Shown here: positions 25,475 to 33,653 of the stretch, one piece after another
How the letters are laid out: every line of letters begins with the position of its first letter
How positions within the stretch are numbered: position 1 is the stretch's first letter
NCBI GenBank assembly: GCA_019636835.1
Contig: JAHBWU010000041.1
Coordinates: 1-36,049, forward strand
DNA length: 36,049 nucleotides
Direction of reading: 5' to 3'
DNA from: Nitrospira sp.
GTDB taxonomy: Bacteria > Nitrospirota > Nitrospiria > Nitrospirales > Nitrospiraceae
Program-made: the position numbers and the translations under genes
Notes under the pieces: model-generated
What the model saw: only the letters and a program-made list of their open reading frames with translations
Told to the model about the DNA's origin: nothing
Database searches by the model: none

Positions 25475-25503
25475 ACTATAGGGGAGTCCTTCTCACCTGT
25501 AAA
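25475..25503 (-). promoter_or_regulatory. Near-consensus sigma-70 promoter of the lptF-lpxD operon
   Basis: On the minus strand TTTACA (25503-25498) and TATAGT (25480-25475) are separated by exactly 17 bases, each matching consensus in five of six positions. It points into lptF. The 314-base gap 25425-25738 between lptF and the cold-shock gene holds this promoter and a divergent candidate; I see no gene in it. Confidence 0.75.
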
Positions 25504-25535
25504 CACAGGAGAAAACCTCGGTCTGAAAGATTCCC

Positions 25536-25564
25536 TTGACAGAGCATGAAGCCTATGTTACATG
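25536..25564 (+). promoter_or_regulatory. Candidate promoter with long leader for the cold-shock gene
   Basis: A perfect TTGACA at 25536-25541 is followed after 17 bases by TACATG at 25559-25564, preceded by TGT, an extended -10 like arrangement. Transcription would start near 25571, leaving about 170 bases of untranslated leader before the cold-shock gene. Confidence 0.5.
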
Positions 25565-25738
25565 CAGCGCCACTTTCCACTCAACTGATGGGTTCCGTGA
25601 GCGATGCATCATTCCTTCAGGTGCCCGTCCCTTCTACCAGCCGAATTCTTGCCCGGTCTATTTTCAATTTTGATGCAGGGGTGATTGAGTGGGGCCGCTA
25701 CGTAACCAGTCGTAGTTGTTGACAAAAGGAGGGCTTCT

Positions 25739-25957
25739 GTGAAGACAAAAGGAACAGTCAAGTGGTTCAACGATCGGAAAGGGTTTGGATTCATCCGGCT
25801 GGATAGCGGAGAAGACGTCTTCGTCCACTACTCCGCGTTACAAGGCGACGGTTTCAAGACCCTCAAGGAGGGGGAAAACGTCGAATTTGACATCGTGCAG
25901 GGAGCCAAGGGCCCTCAAGCAGCCAATGTGCTTAAGGCCGCGATCGCCGCGTCCTAA
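25739..25957 (+). CDS. cspA: CspA-family cold-shock protein
   Basis: A 72-residue single OB-fold protein that binds single-stranded RNA or DNA. RNP1 KGFGFI (14-19) and RNP2 VFVHY (27-31) are intact, with the usual start [15 protein letters not shown] and an end GPQAANV. Start is GTG at 25739, five bases after a strong AAAGGAGGG. The family includes both cold-induced and constitutive members; the probable long leader is compatible with temperature control of the kind known for E. coli cspA. A strong hairpin follows at 25981-26027. Confidence 0.93.
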   Translation: MKTKGTVKWFNDRKGFGFIRLDSGEDVFVHYSALQGDGFKTLKEGENVEFDIVQGAKGPQAANVLKAAIAAS

Positions 25958-25980
25958 GTCGTCATATCTTCCGTTTGACT

Positions 25981-26027
25981 CGGTAGAAGGGCTGATCATC
26001 CGACAAAAGTGGTCGGCCCTTCTACCG
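25981..26027 (+). terminator. Strong hairpin after the cold-shock gene
   Basis: Bases 25981-25998 pair with 26010-26027: an 18-base stem with two G-U wobbles and an 11-base loop. The first 12 pairs (CGGTAGAAGGGC) are perfect. It starts 23 bases after the stop codon. No long run of T follows directly, so it may be a terminator without a U-tract, an mRNA-stabilising structure, or a bidirectional element. Confidence 0.55.
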
Positions 26028-26116
26028 GAGCGTTTCACTGTCTGATTCTTCCATTTCCTAGACAAAAACCATTGATACTGTTAGCGTTTAGCTGTTCTGT
26101 TCGTGGAGGTATCGTT

Positions 26117-28108
26117 GTGCCTTCGGATCGAAGTCGAGTTCTTCAACAAGCTCAACTCCTGGCGTCCCGCGGACAGTACGAAGCGGCCATAGCCGAATGG
26201 AAGAAGCTGGCCGCAGAAACCCCTGCCGACGGCACCATTCATAATACGATCGGTGATTTACAATTGAAGCGAAACGCTCTAGGGGAAGCCGCCTCTGCAT
26301 TTTTACAGGCGGCCTCAGCCTTTCGAGCCCAAGGCGCCACCCTTAAGGCAATTGCGGCTTTTAAAAAAGTCCTTAAATGTGATCCCTCTCGATACGAAGT
26401 CTATCGCCACCTTGGAGATCTGAACATTGAACGCGGACTCATCAGCAGTGCGGTCCAGGACTACCTCACCCTTGGGAAGTACTACCTGAAAGAGCGTCGA
26501 GGAAAAGACGCGCTCGAAATCTACAAGAAGATCGTCCTTCAGGATCCGTCGAATCTCGACGCGCAACAGCGAGTCGCCGAACTCTGTGTCCAAGAAAACC
26601 AGCAGGATGAAGCCACCAAAGTGTATCTCCAACTAGGTCGTGAGCGATCGGCGCAAGGAAGATACGATGAGGCGAAAGACGCGTATCTGTCCGTACTCAG
26701 GATCGATCCAGCCAACAACGAAGCGGTTCAGTTCGTGGAGAGCATGAAGAAAGGTGGAACCGGGTCGATTAAAGCGGTCAAACCAGGATCCATCGCGCCG
26801 ACACAGAAATCATCAGAACCGTTAGACTTGCTGGCTGAGGCCGTTCGCCGCATTGACGAAAAGCAGTATGCCGGCGCGGAAGCGATCCTGAACCAAATGC
26901 TCACACGGGAACCAGGAAACCCCCAAGTCTGTCAACTCTTGGCTCGGTTGCATTTGCAACGCGGGGACGTGCAAGTGGCGCTGGGGGAATATCGCTTCTT
27001 GGCCGGGGCAGCGTTGCGGGCGCATGACCTGGCTCTTGCTGAATCGCTGATTCAGGAGTTCTTGTCCGCCGACCAGAATTCCGTCCCCTTGCTGGAACTG
27101 AACGGGGAACTGCACGAGGAAAAAGGTGACGGCGAGGGAGCTGCGCTGCAATATGCGAAGGCCATCGAACTCTTGTTGGAGCATCCCGAGCCCGGCATGG
27201 AAAGTCTGCATGAAGAGCTCTTCGAAAAGGTGCGATCGCTGTCCCGTGATGAAGCCTTGGTGAATCGACTGACGGCAAGAATGGGTGGAGGGTCCACAGC
27301 GGATCAGAGCGAGTCCGTTCAGAACGTGTCTGGGACGGAGACGCCGTCGAACCTCGTCAATCCAATACCGACAGATGATGGATCACTGAGACCTGATTCA
27401 GGCGGTGCTCATGCAGCCCATCCAGACAGTCGAATGCAGCACGATCGAGAATTTTCGCTGATAGGTGCGGCACCGGACGACGGCAACCCTTTTGCGAAGG
27501 ACAGCAGACTGCAGCAAACAAACGTGGAACCAGTGAAGACTCCATCGGTTGGGAAATCATCCGCATTACAAACAAGCGATGGCCGCAAGACCGAAGGTCC
27601 CGCATCGTCCGATGTCTATCCGACCGAGGTGGCTGCTTGCGAGGCCTCAACCGGGTCAACGGCCTCCAGTAAACCAGTCGTTGCTTCGCCGGCGAACGTG
27701 AAGGAACAAACTGCGCCACCTGACTACGAAGCGTACTATGCGCTGGGCGTCGCGTATAAGAATATGGGATTGTATGAGGAAGCCAAAGCAGAATTTCTGG
27801 TGTCGATGAACAGCGATTCCTTTTATCTCGATTCGGCACTGATGACGGCGGTCTGTCTCAAAGAAGAGCGGCACATCACCCAGGCAATTCAGGGGCTGGA
27901 AACCGTCTTGGCCGATCCACGGTGCCACGGTGCGAAAGCACAAGCCATTCAATATGAGCTGGGCTTACTCTACGAAGCAGAGGAACAGTGGGAAAAGGCC
28001 GCACATGCCTTCCAGTCCATACCCTCGTTTCATGACGTCCCACAGCGTCTGGCAGCCATAAAGGGGCGGGGAGTGGGAGGGGAAGTCGGTTTTCGGTATG
28101 CACTCTAG
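26117..28108 (+). CDS. TPR-repeat protein
   Basis: A 663-residue cytoplasmic protein made of tetratricopeptide repeats in two blocks. The first block (about residues 5-340) has units such as GQYEAAIAEWKKLAAETPADG, GATLKAIAAFKKVLKCDPS, RRGKDALEIYKKIVLQDPSN and GRYDEAKDAYLSVLRIDPANNEA. A low-complexity Ser/Pro/Asp-rich linker spans about 390-530. The second block (YEAYYALGVAYKNMGLYEEAKAEF and on) fills the C terminus. TPR proteins are scaffolds; the partner is unknown. No signal peptide is seen. I chose the GTG at 26117, seven bases after GGAGG; a longer frame from 26009 would run through the preceding hairpin. The long Ser/Pro-rich linker separating two TPR blocks recalls gliding or pilus assembly proteins, but that is only a resemblance. 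Confidence 0.82.
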   Translation: MPSDRSRVLQQAQLLASRGQYEAAIAEWKKLAAETPADGTIHNTIGDLQLKRNALGEAASAFLQAASAFRAQGATLKAIAAFKKVLKCDPSRYEVYRHLGDLNIERGLISSAVQDYLTLGKYYLKERRGKDALEIYKKIVLQDPSNLDAQQRVAELCVQENQQDEATKVYLQLGRERSAQGRYDEAKDAYLSVLRIDPANNEAVQFVESMKKGGTGSIKAVKPGSIAPTQKSSEPLDLLAEAVRRIDEKQYAGAEAILNQMLTREPGNPQVCQLLARLHLQRGDVQVALGEYRFLAGAALRAHDLALAESLIQEFLSADQNSVPLLELNGELHEEKGDGEGAALQYAKAIELLLEHPEPGMESLHEELFEKVRSLSRDEALVNRLTARMGGGSTADQSESVQNVSGTETPSNLVNPIPTDDGSLRPDSGGAHAAHPDSRMQHDREFSLIGAAPDDGNPFAKDSRLQQTNVEPVKTPSVGKSSALQTSDGRKTEGPASSDVYPTEVAACEASTGSTASSKPVVASPANVKEQTAPPDYEAYYALGVAYKNMGLYEEAKAEFLVSMNSDSFYLDSALMTAVCLKEERHITQAIQGLETVLADPRCHGAKAQAIQYELGLLYEAEEQWEKAAHAFQSIPSFHDVPQRLAAIKGRGVGGEVGFRYAL

Positions 28109-28135
28109 GACTCAGCCACATTTTCCAATCATGTC

Positions 28136-29092
28136 TTAAGCCACCCGATTCGGTGCCGGTCGTCCGCTCAACACAGCTGCAATATTGTCGAGACAGATGA
28201 GTCCCATACGGACACGGGTCTCACGCGTGGCTGATCCCAGGTGAGGGAGAAGGACCACATTCGACAGCAGCGTCAACCTGGCGGGAACAACCGGTTCTTG
28301 CTCATAGACATCCAGTCCTGCTCCCGCGATGGTCTGTGTCTCAAGTGCCGATAGCAAGGCGGCTTCGTCGATGACCGGGCCGCGCGACGTGTTGATGAGA
28401 AAGGCCGTCGGCTTCATCATGGCGAGCCTGCGTCGGTCGATAAGATGACGAGTGGTTTCAGTAAGCGGGACATGGAGCGAAAGAAAATCAGACTCCGCGA
28501 CGACTTCATCAAGGGTGCGCCATACCCACGAGACGCCGGGCGGACTGGAAACACTCTGACGGCCCGCATAGATCACCGACATCCGAAACCCGGCCGCCCG
28601 TTGCGCGACCGCCTGTCCGATCCGCCCCATGCCGATGATGCCCAGCCTCTTCCCTGACACATCAGCGCCCAGCATCTGTGTCGGGGTCCATCCCGGCCAG
28701 TGACCGGTTCGAACCCAGGCATCTCCTTCAACGACACGCCTCGCCAGCGCGAGCAACAGAGCCCAGGTCAGATCAGCGGTGGCATCGGTCAGCACGTCTG
28801 GTGTATTGGTAACAATGATGCCGCGCTGGGCCGCGGCAGGAAGATCGATATTGTTGTAACCTACTGCATAGTTGGCGATGATCCTCAATTTCGTGGCATG
28901 GGACAGCACCGAGACATCGATACGATCCGTCAGCGTACAGATGACCGCCTGGGCCTCGGCGAAGCCATGGCGCAGCTCCTCTACCGTCGGTGGTCGATCT
29001 GTCGGCTCGGCCAGTACTCGATACTGTCCAGAGATTACGTCCAGCACCGGTTGAGGCAATAGGCGGGTGATATATAAAGTCGGACGCTCCAT
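28136..29092 (-). CDS. D-2-hydroxyacid dehydrogenase (glyoxylate/hydroxypyruvate reductase-like)
   Basis: An NAD(P)-dependent dehydrogenase of 318 residues. The Rossmann motif GIIGMGRIGQAVAQR places GMGRIG at 154-159. The catalytic set is Arg237 (INTSRGPVIDE), Glu266 (DVYEQEP) and His284 (LLPHLGSAT). The segment NYAVGYNNIDLPAA is typical of glyoxylate/hydroxypyruvate reductases, which convert glyoxylate to glycolate or hydroxypyruvate to glycerate; the exact substrate cannot be read from the sequence. I prefer the ATG at 29092 because MERPTLYITRLLP matches the family N terminus; ATG 29104 and TTG 29125 are alternatives. It is divergent from a GlcD/GlcF-like oxidoreductase that could oxidise the product in the opposite direction. 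Confidence 0.87.
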   Translation of the reverse strand: MERPTLYITRLLPQPVLDVISGQYRVLAEPTDRPPTVEELRHGFAEAQAVICTLTDRIDVSVLSHATKLRIIANYAVGYNNIDLPAAAQRGIIVTNTPDVLTDATADLTWALLLALARRVVEGDAWVRTGHWPGWTPTQMLGADVSGKRLGIIGMGRIGQAVAQRAAGFRMSVIYAGRQSVSSPPGVSWVWRTLDEVVAESDFLSLHVPLTETTRHLIDRRRLAMMKPTAFLINTSRGPVIDEAALLSALETQTIAGAGLDVYEQEPVVPARLTLLSNVVLLPHLGSATRETRVRMGLICLDNIAAVLSGRPAPNRVA

Positions 29093-29399
29093 GAGCCTAT
29101 CCATTGTAGGAGAATTCGTGGGCAACCGACAACGACTCTAGCTCACATTATCCATGACGGTTCGTAACGAAACCGCCAAGGCGCCAGGCGAGACGGGCGC
29201 GTGGAGCCCCGAGTGGCCGAGGCGTACTTGAAACAGGATGTCGAGGTCACGGTCACGAGAGGCGAGCCCGCCCGCCGGCATGCCGCAACGTCGCATGACG
29301 GCTTGTTGCAGCGGCGCATCGGAGCTTGCAGTAGAAGCGTTCATGAATAATGTGGGCTAGTTCTTCGAAGAATCCGCGCGTTAAGATGCACCACGGTCT

Positions 29400-32237
29400 A
29401 TGACGGCTTCATCGACATTGATCCTGCCGACGAGAACTCACGCAGTCGCTCATGATCTTCGCGCTCTTTTGGGAGCGGAGAAAGTCAAAGACGACGTGCC
29501 CACGATCACGGCCTATGCCGTGGATGCCAGCATCTATCGTATTCCTCCACAGGCGGTCGTCCTTGTTGAATCAGAAGAGGACATCGCTGCAACCGTCGCC
29601 TATGCGGTGACACGCGGCATTCCCCTTACGCCTCGGGCGGCCGGGACGAATTTAACCGGGTCTGCCATCGGGTCAGGCATCATTCTCGATGTCTCGCGTC
29701 TGAATCGAATCCTTGAAGTGAATCGGGAAGAGAGGTGGGCTCGGGTTCAGCCGGGAATCGTGCTGGCCGAATTGAACAAACAACTCAGCTTGCAGGGGCT
29801 GTTGTTTGGGCCGGATCCGTCGAGCGGGGACATGTGCAAACTCGGCGGCATGGTCGCCAATAATTCTTCCGGGCCTCATACATTGCGCTATGGCTCGGTA
29901 AAGGACAATGTCCAGAGTCTCCGGGTGTGCCTCACTTCGTCGTCCTGGATCGAGGCGCGAGCCTATGCCCTCGATGATCCGTCGCTGGAACGCCTCTTGA
30001 TGACGGTGCCGGCCCTGTGTGATGTCCTGATGATGACCCAGGCCCATACAGACCTCATTGCCGCGAAGCGGCCCACGGTCAGCAAGAATAGTTGCGGGTA
30101 CAATCTCTTTGGGTTGGTCGACGGACTCGCCCGGGGCTCTTTCGACCTCCCGAAGTTATTCGTCGGCAGCGAAGGGACGTTGGGTGTGGTGAGTGAAGCC
30201 AAGCTCACGTTGGTCGACAAGCCCAAAGCCACGCTGACCGCGCTGATTCACTTCCAGAGTCTCGAAGAGGTCGGCGAGGCCGTGCCTCAGCTCCTAACGC
30301 TTCAACCAAGCGCCTTGGAGGTCATGGATGCCAATACGCTTAATTTGATCGGTCGAGGGAAGCATGGCATTCCGACTGATGCAGCCGCGACGTTACTGAT
30401 CGAGTTGGATACTGATTCCCCCGAGACCGATCTCCGTGAGCGGGCTGAAGCCATGGCCACAGTCTGTCGGCCTTATAAGTTGGCGTCGGAGCTTACGCTG
30501 GCGTTCGATGCCGAACGTCGGGAGCAACTCTGGAAAGCGCGGAAGGCACTCTATCCGACTCTCTATCGATTCGATCCGAAAAAAAAGCCCATCAATTTCG
30601 TGGATGATGTCGTCGTGCCGGCCGGGCGCATCAGCGAGCTGATCCGTTATCTGGAAGGCTTCTTCGAAGGGCAGCGGGTCCCGGTCGCGATCTTCGGCCA
30701 TATCGGAAATGGGAACGCGCACATCGTTCCCCTGCTGGACGTGAACGATCGCGGCGATTTCGAAAAGATGGTAAGCGCCTATCAGGACATCCATACGACC
30801 GTCCTGAATCGGTTCGGTGGATCGATCTGCGGCGAACATGGCGATGGCCGCGTCCGTGCCGAGTTCGTCAAGCAGATGTTCGGTGAGGAACTCTACGATC
30901 TCTTTGTTCAGGTCAAGAAATCTTTCGACCCGGGCAACGTGCTCAATCCAGGCATCAAGTTGAGCGAGGCATCGTTTACCGACCATATCGACTACACCAG
31001 ACTATCCAAATCCTGCGCCACTTGTGCCAAATGCAATTCAGTCTGCCCGGTCTACGATGTCTTTCAATCCGAGGACATGAGCTCACGCGGCTGGTTCGAG
31101 ATCGTGACGTCAAAGGACTACAGTTATCTCAATTCCAAACGAGTGGTGGAAGCCTGCCTGAATTGCAAATCCTGCCGTACGATTTGTCCCGCAGGCGTGG
31201 ATGTGTCCGATCTGATCCTGCAGAAGCGGGCAGAGCATCCGAACCGGCTTGCCGGTTGGATCTTCAAGTTCCAGGCCCACGGAGCAACCTTTGAATCGCT
31301 TTTGCGATTCTTAGCGAGTACACAAAGAATCTGGGATCGTCCATTCATAAGACGGCTGCTCGAACGGATCACAACACCGATCATGAAGGCCTTGGCACCA
31401 ACGGCGCGCTTGCCGCACGATCTCGTGCTGCCCAAATTGGCCAAACAGCACTTGCGCGAACGGTATGCACATTTGATCCCCAATGAGTCGGACTCACCGC
31501 CGACACGTCGGGTCGCCTATTTCCATGGCTGTGCCGCGAACTATTTCGATGATGGAGTGGGAGACGCCGTGATCGAAGTGTTGAAGAAACACGGGGTCGA
31601 GCCCGCCCTGCCGCCGCAACGCTGCTCGGGGACGCCGATCCAAACCTATGGGCACATCGATCTGGTTCGAGACGGAGCGCGATTCAACCTTCGCTCGTTC
31701 GCCTCATATGAGACGATCGTGACCGGCTGCGCCTCCTGCACGCTGATGCTGAAAGACTATCCCACGCTCTTCCCGGACGAAGCGGAACGGCGGCAAGCCG
31801 AAGAACTGTCCAAGAAAGTGGTGCATATTTCGGAATTCGTCGCTCGTTCGCCGCAGCATCCTCCTATGGCAAAGACCGATGGGACGACAAAGCGCGTCAC
31901 CTATCACTCATCCTGTCATCTGCGGGCAGCCGGAGTGACGAAGGAGCCACGGCAGGTGCTGTCGTCCTTGCCCGGGATCAACTTCGTGGAAATGCAGGAT
32001 GCCGATCGTTGCGCGGGCGGCGCCGGAACCTATGTCGTGAAGGATTACGACACGTCTCAGAAGATCTTCGACCGGAAAGCCAGAGCCATCACACAAATCG
32101 AGGCGAACGTGGTCGCCACCAGTTGTCCGGCCTGCATGATCCAGCTCAAGAACGGAGTGGGGAAGTCGGTACAGGTGAAACATGTCGCCCAGCTTCTGCA
32201 AGAGGCTTATCAAGCGGCAGAACGTGAGCAGAGCTGA
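29400..32237 (+). CDS. Fused FAD-linked and Fe-S D-2-hydroxyacid oxidoreductase (GlcD-GlcF-like, YdiJ-like)
   Basis: A 945-residue fusion. The N-terminal half is a GlcD/D-lactate dehydrogenase-type flavoprotein: FAD-binding segments PRAAGTNLTGSAIGSG (78-93), GGMVANNSSG (149-158), VGSEGTLGVVSEA (255-267), FGHIGNGNAHI (432-442) and GEHGDGRVRAEF (478-489). Two 4Fe-4S motifs follow: Cys539/542/545/549 and Cys586/589/592/596. The C-terminal GlcF-like part has two cysteine-rich CCG motifs (Cys711, Cys742, Cys777/780; and Cys839, Cys871, Cys909/912). Such enzymes oxidise D-lactate, glycolate or D-2-hydroxyglutarate and pass electrons to the quinone pool or another carrier. Domain order and length resemble E. 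coli YdiJ. The ATG at 29400 has only a weak ribosome binding site. Confidence 0.9.
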   Translation: MTASSTLILPTRTHAVAHDLRALLGAEKVKDDVPTITAYAVDASIYRIPPQAVVLVESEEDIAATVAYAVTRGIPLTPRAAGTNLTGSAIGSGIILDVSRLNRILEVNREERWARVQPGIVLAELNKQLSLQGLLFGPDPSSGDMCKLGGMVANNSSGPHTLRYGSVKDNVQSLRVCLTSSSWIEARAYALDDPSLERLLMTVPALCDVLMMTQAHTDLIAAKRPTVSKNSCGYNLFGLVDGLARGSFDLPKLFVGSEGTLGVVSEAKLTLVDKPKATLTALIHFQSLEEVGEAVPQLLTLQPSALEVMDANTLNLIGRGKHGIPTDAAATLLIELDTDSPETDLRERAEAMATVCRPYKLASELTLAFDAERREQLWKARKALYPTLYRFDPKKKPINFVDDVVVPAGRISELIRYLEGFFEGQRVPVAIFGHIGNGNAHIVPLLDVNDRGDFEKMVSAYQDIHTTVLNRFGGSICGEHGDGRVRAEFVKQMFGEELYDLFVQVKKSFDPGNVLNPGIKLSEASFTDHIDYTRLSKSCATCAKCNSVCPVYDVFQSEDMSSRGWFEIVTSKDYSYLNSKRVVEACLNCKSCRTICPAGVDVSDLILQKRAEHPNRLAGWIFKFQAHGATFESLLRFLASTQRIWDRPFIRRLLERITTPIMKALAPTARLPHDLVLPKLAKQHLRERYAHLIPNESDSPPTRRVAYFHGCAANYFDDGVGDAVIEVLKKHGVEPALPPQRCSGTPIQTYGHIDLVRDGARFNLRSFASYETIVTGCASCTLMLKDYPTLFPDEAERRQAEELSKKVVHISEFVARSPQHPPMAKTDGTTKRVTYHSSCHLRAAGVTKEPRQVLSSLPGINFVEMQDADRCAGGAGTYVVKDYDTSQKIFDRKARAITQIEANVVATSCPACMIQLKNGVGKSVQVKHVAQLLQEAYQAAEREQS

Positions 32238-32316
32238 GTTCGTCTCGCTGATGCTGTAGAGTACGCGCCACGTTCACGATGAGAAGCAAGATATTCGTCA
32301 TTTTGTTGAGGATGTA

Positions 32317-32595
32317 ATGATTTCGATACAGATTTTTGGCCAAACCCTACGCGCAGTCGTCGAGGAGAGTGAACTCGAAGTTCAGGTGACAGGCTCGACT
32401 ACAGTGAAACAACTGATTGAAGCAAACCCTGCACAACTGGGCGCCTTGCTTCCCTACATCAAGAGCCGCGAAGCGCTCATTATGATCAACAAGAAGATCG
32501 GGTCGGAAGATTCACCGGTTCGCGACGGCGATGTCGTCAAGCTCTCATTCCAATCCCGCACGTCCTACGACGGCACTCGTGACATTCCTACGTGA
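32317..32595 (+). CDS. MoaD/ThiS-like ubiquitin-fold protein without terminal Gly-Gly
   Basis: A 92-residue beta-grasp protein: MISIQIFGQTLRAVVEES, a VTGSTTVKQLIEANP helix, PYIKSREALIMINKKIGSEDSPVRDGDVVKLSF. The last part (the G-x6-L-x-DGD-x-V-x-L-x pattern) is the typical end of MoaD/ThiS, where the chain should finish in Gly-Gly for activation and sulfur transfer. Here the protein continues to SYDGTRDIPT and lacks the Gly-Gly. It may need trimming or act as a non-covalent partner. GAGG stands six bases before the ATG at 32317. It follows the FAD/Fe-S oxidoreductase after 79 bases, possibly in one transcript. Confidence 0.75.
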   Translation: MISIQIFGQTLRAVVEESELEVQVTGSTTVKQLIEANPAQLGALLPYIKSREALIMINKKIGSEDSPVRDGDVVKLSFQSRTSYDGTRDIPT

Positions 32596-32702
32596 AGCGG
32601 GTTTGTGCGAAAATTTTCTGTGTCCGTAAACTTACGAACCTCGGCACTTCTCAATCCGGTTGGGCGTGATTTATTGCAAAGAAAAAGGTATGCTTTCCAA
32701 CG

Positions 32703-32960
32703 ATGCCATCGAATGCCCCAGAGAGACCTGCTCGGCGACAGAACCAACCCCTTGATCCCCAGCGCATTGAAGTGCTTGATCCTGTGATGGCCGAAGTACT
32801 GCGACGCAAGACGCCGGCCGAGCGATTGGCCATCGGATTCGGCTTGTGGCGTTCCGCACGGATGCTATTACGGGGACAGCTGGCCTCATTACATCCCGAA
32901 TGGGACGCCATACGAATCGATCGCGAAGTGGCACGGAGGCTTTCGCATGGAGCTGTATGA
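32703..32960 (+). CDS. Small protein, possible antitoxin partner of the nucleotidyltransferase
   Basis: An 85-residue soluble protein with a disordered, Arg/Pro-rich start and a helical core (DPVMAEVLRRKTPAERLAIGFGLWRSARMLLRG, then HPEWDAIRIDREVARRLSHGAV). The pattern RKTPAERLAIGFGLWRSAR is one I know from short genes placed just before nucleotidyltransferase-like genes, and the two overlap here by 14 bases. That pairing resembles a toxin-antitoxin module. No function is proven. The ATG at 32703 lacks a convincing ribosome binding site. Confidence 0.65.
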   Translation: MPSNAPERPARRQNQPLDPQRIEVLDPVMAEVLRRKTPAERLAIGFGLWRSARMLLRGQLASLHPEWDAIRIDREVARRLSHGAV

Positions 32961-33534
32961 GTTGCTCGAACAGGTCGTCTTGACCTTCGAGCGGCTCAGG
33001 ATTCCCTACCTTGTCACGGGGTCCGTCGCCTCCATGGCTTATGGTGAGCCCCGCCTCACGAACGACATCGATCTCGTGGCCGGGATTGAACCGCAACATG
33101 TGACTCCGCTGATCGCAGCATTTCCCCCATCAACCTTCTATCTAAGCGAGGACGCCGTTCAGAACGCCATTGCCCGCCAAGGGCAGTTCAACATCATTCA
33201 TCCGGCATCAGGCTTGAAAGTCGACGTCATCGTTCGACGAGATACCCCGTTCGATCGCAGTCGATTTGCGAGAGCACGAAAATTACGGCCCGTCGAGACG
33301 TATCCAGCGACGTTTGCCTCCGCCGAAGATGTTATCATCAAGAAAATGGAATATTACCAAGCGGGTGAGTCCGAGAAGCACCTTCGAGACATCACGGGGA
33401 TGTTGAAGGTTACCGGACAAGACATTGACCAGACATATATCGGCGAGTGGGCCGACCGATTAGGACTTCGCCCAATCTGGGAGGTCATTCTCGAACGAAT
33501 CAAGAGATCTGAGCGTCGTAAGCCACCAACATAG
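32947..33534 (+). CDS. Nucleotidyltransferase-fold protein (AbiEii/MNT-like)
   Basis: A 195-residue protein with the minimal nucleotidyltransferase motif: Gly25-Ser26 in VTGSVASMAYGEPRLTNDIDLV with Asp40 and Asp42, and the third carboxylate Asp93 in LKVDVIV. The set is complete, so catalysis is plausible. Such enzymes transfer nucleotides to proteins or tRNA and are toxins in several toxin-antitoxin families. The rest is helical (VIIKKMEYYQAGESEKHLRDITGML). GGAGG at 32935-32939 lies seven bases before the ATG, inside the partner gene, so the two are translationally coupled. It could also be a housekeeping enzyme of unknown target. Confidence 0.8.
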   Translation: MELYELLEQVVLTFERLRIPYLVTGSVASMAYGEPRLTNDIDLVAGIEPQHVTPLIAAFPPSTFYLSEDAVQNAIARQGQFNIIHPASGLKVDVIVRRDTPFDRSRFARARKLRPVETYPATFASAEDVIIKKMEYYQAGESEKHLRDITGMLKVTGQDIDQTYIGEWADRLGLRPIWEVILERIKRSERRKPPT

Positions 33535-33653
33535 CATCCAGTACGCCTGTCCCACCTCATCCTTTGGGCGCTGCTCAACTCAGATCGAACACAAGGGCTT
33601 CACGGCGCATCCCCTTGCATGATCCCGGTTTGCTTAAGAACATATCTGTACCG

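Noticed and set aside
25715..25720. TTGACA just before the cspA ribosome binding site as a promoter -35
   Set aside because: The matching -10 would fall inside the coding start; the upstream TTGACA at 25536 fits better.
29138..29344. Minus-strand 68-codon frame between the 2-hydroxyacid dehydrogenase and the FAD/Fe-S gene
   Set aside because: No ribosome binding site, no recognisable family pattern, and a position in the divergent regulatory gap; probably chance.
30393..30986. Minus-strand 197-codon frame opposite the FAD/Fe-S oxidoreductase
   Set aside because: Falls within a well-conserved FAD domain on the other strand and has no independent start signal.
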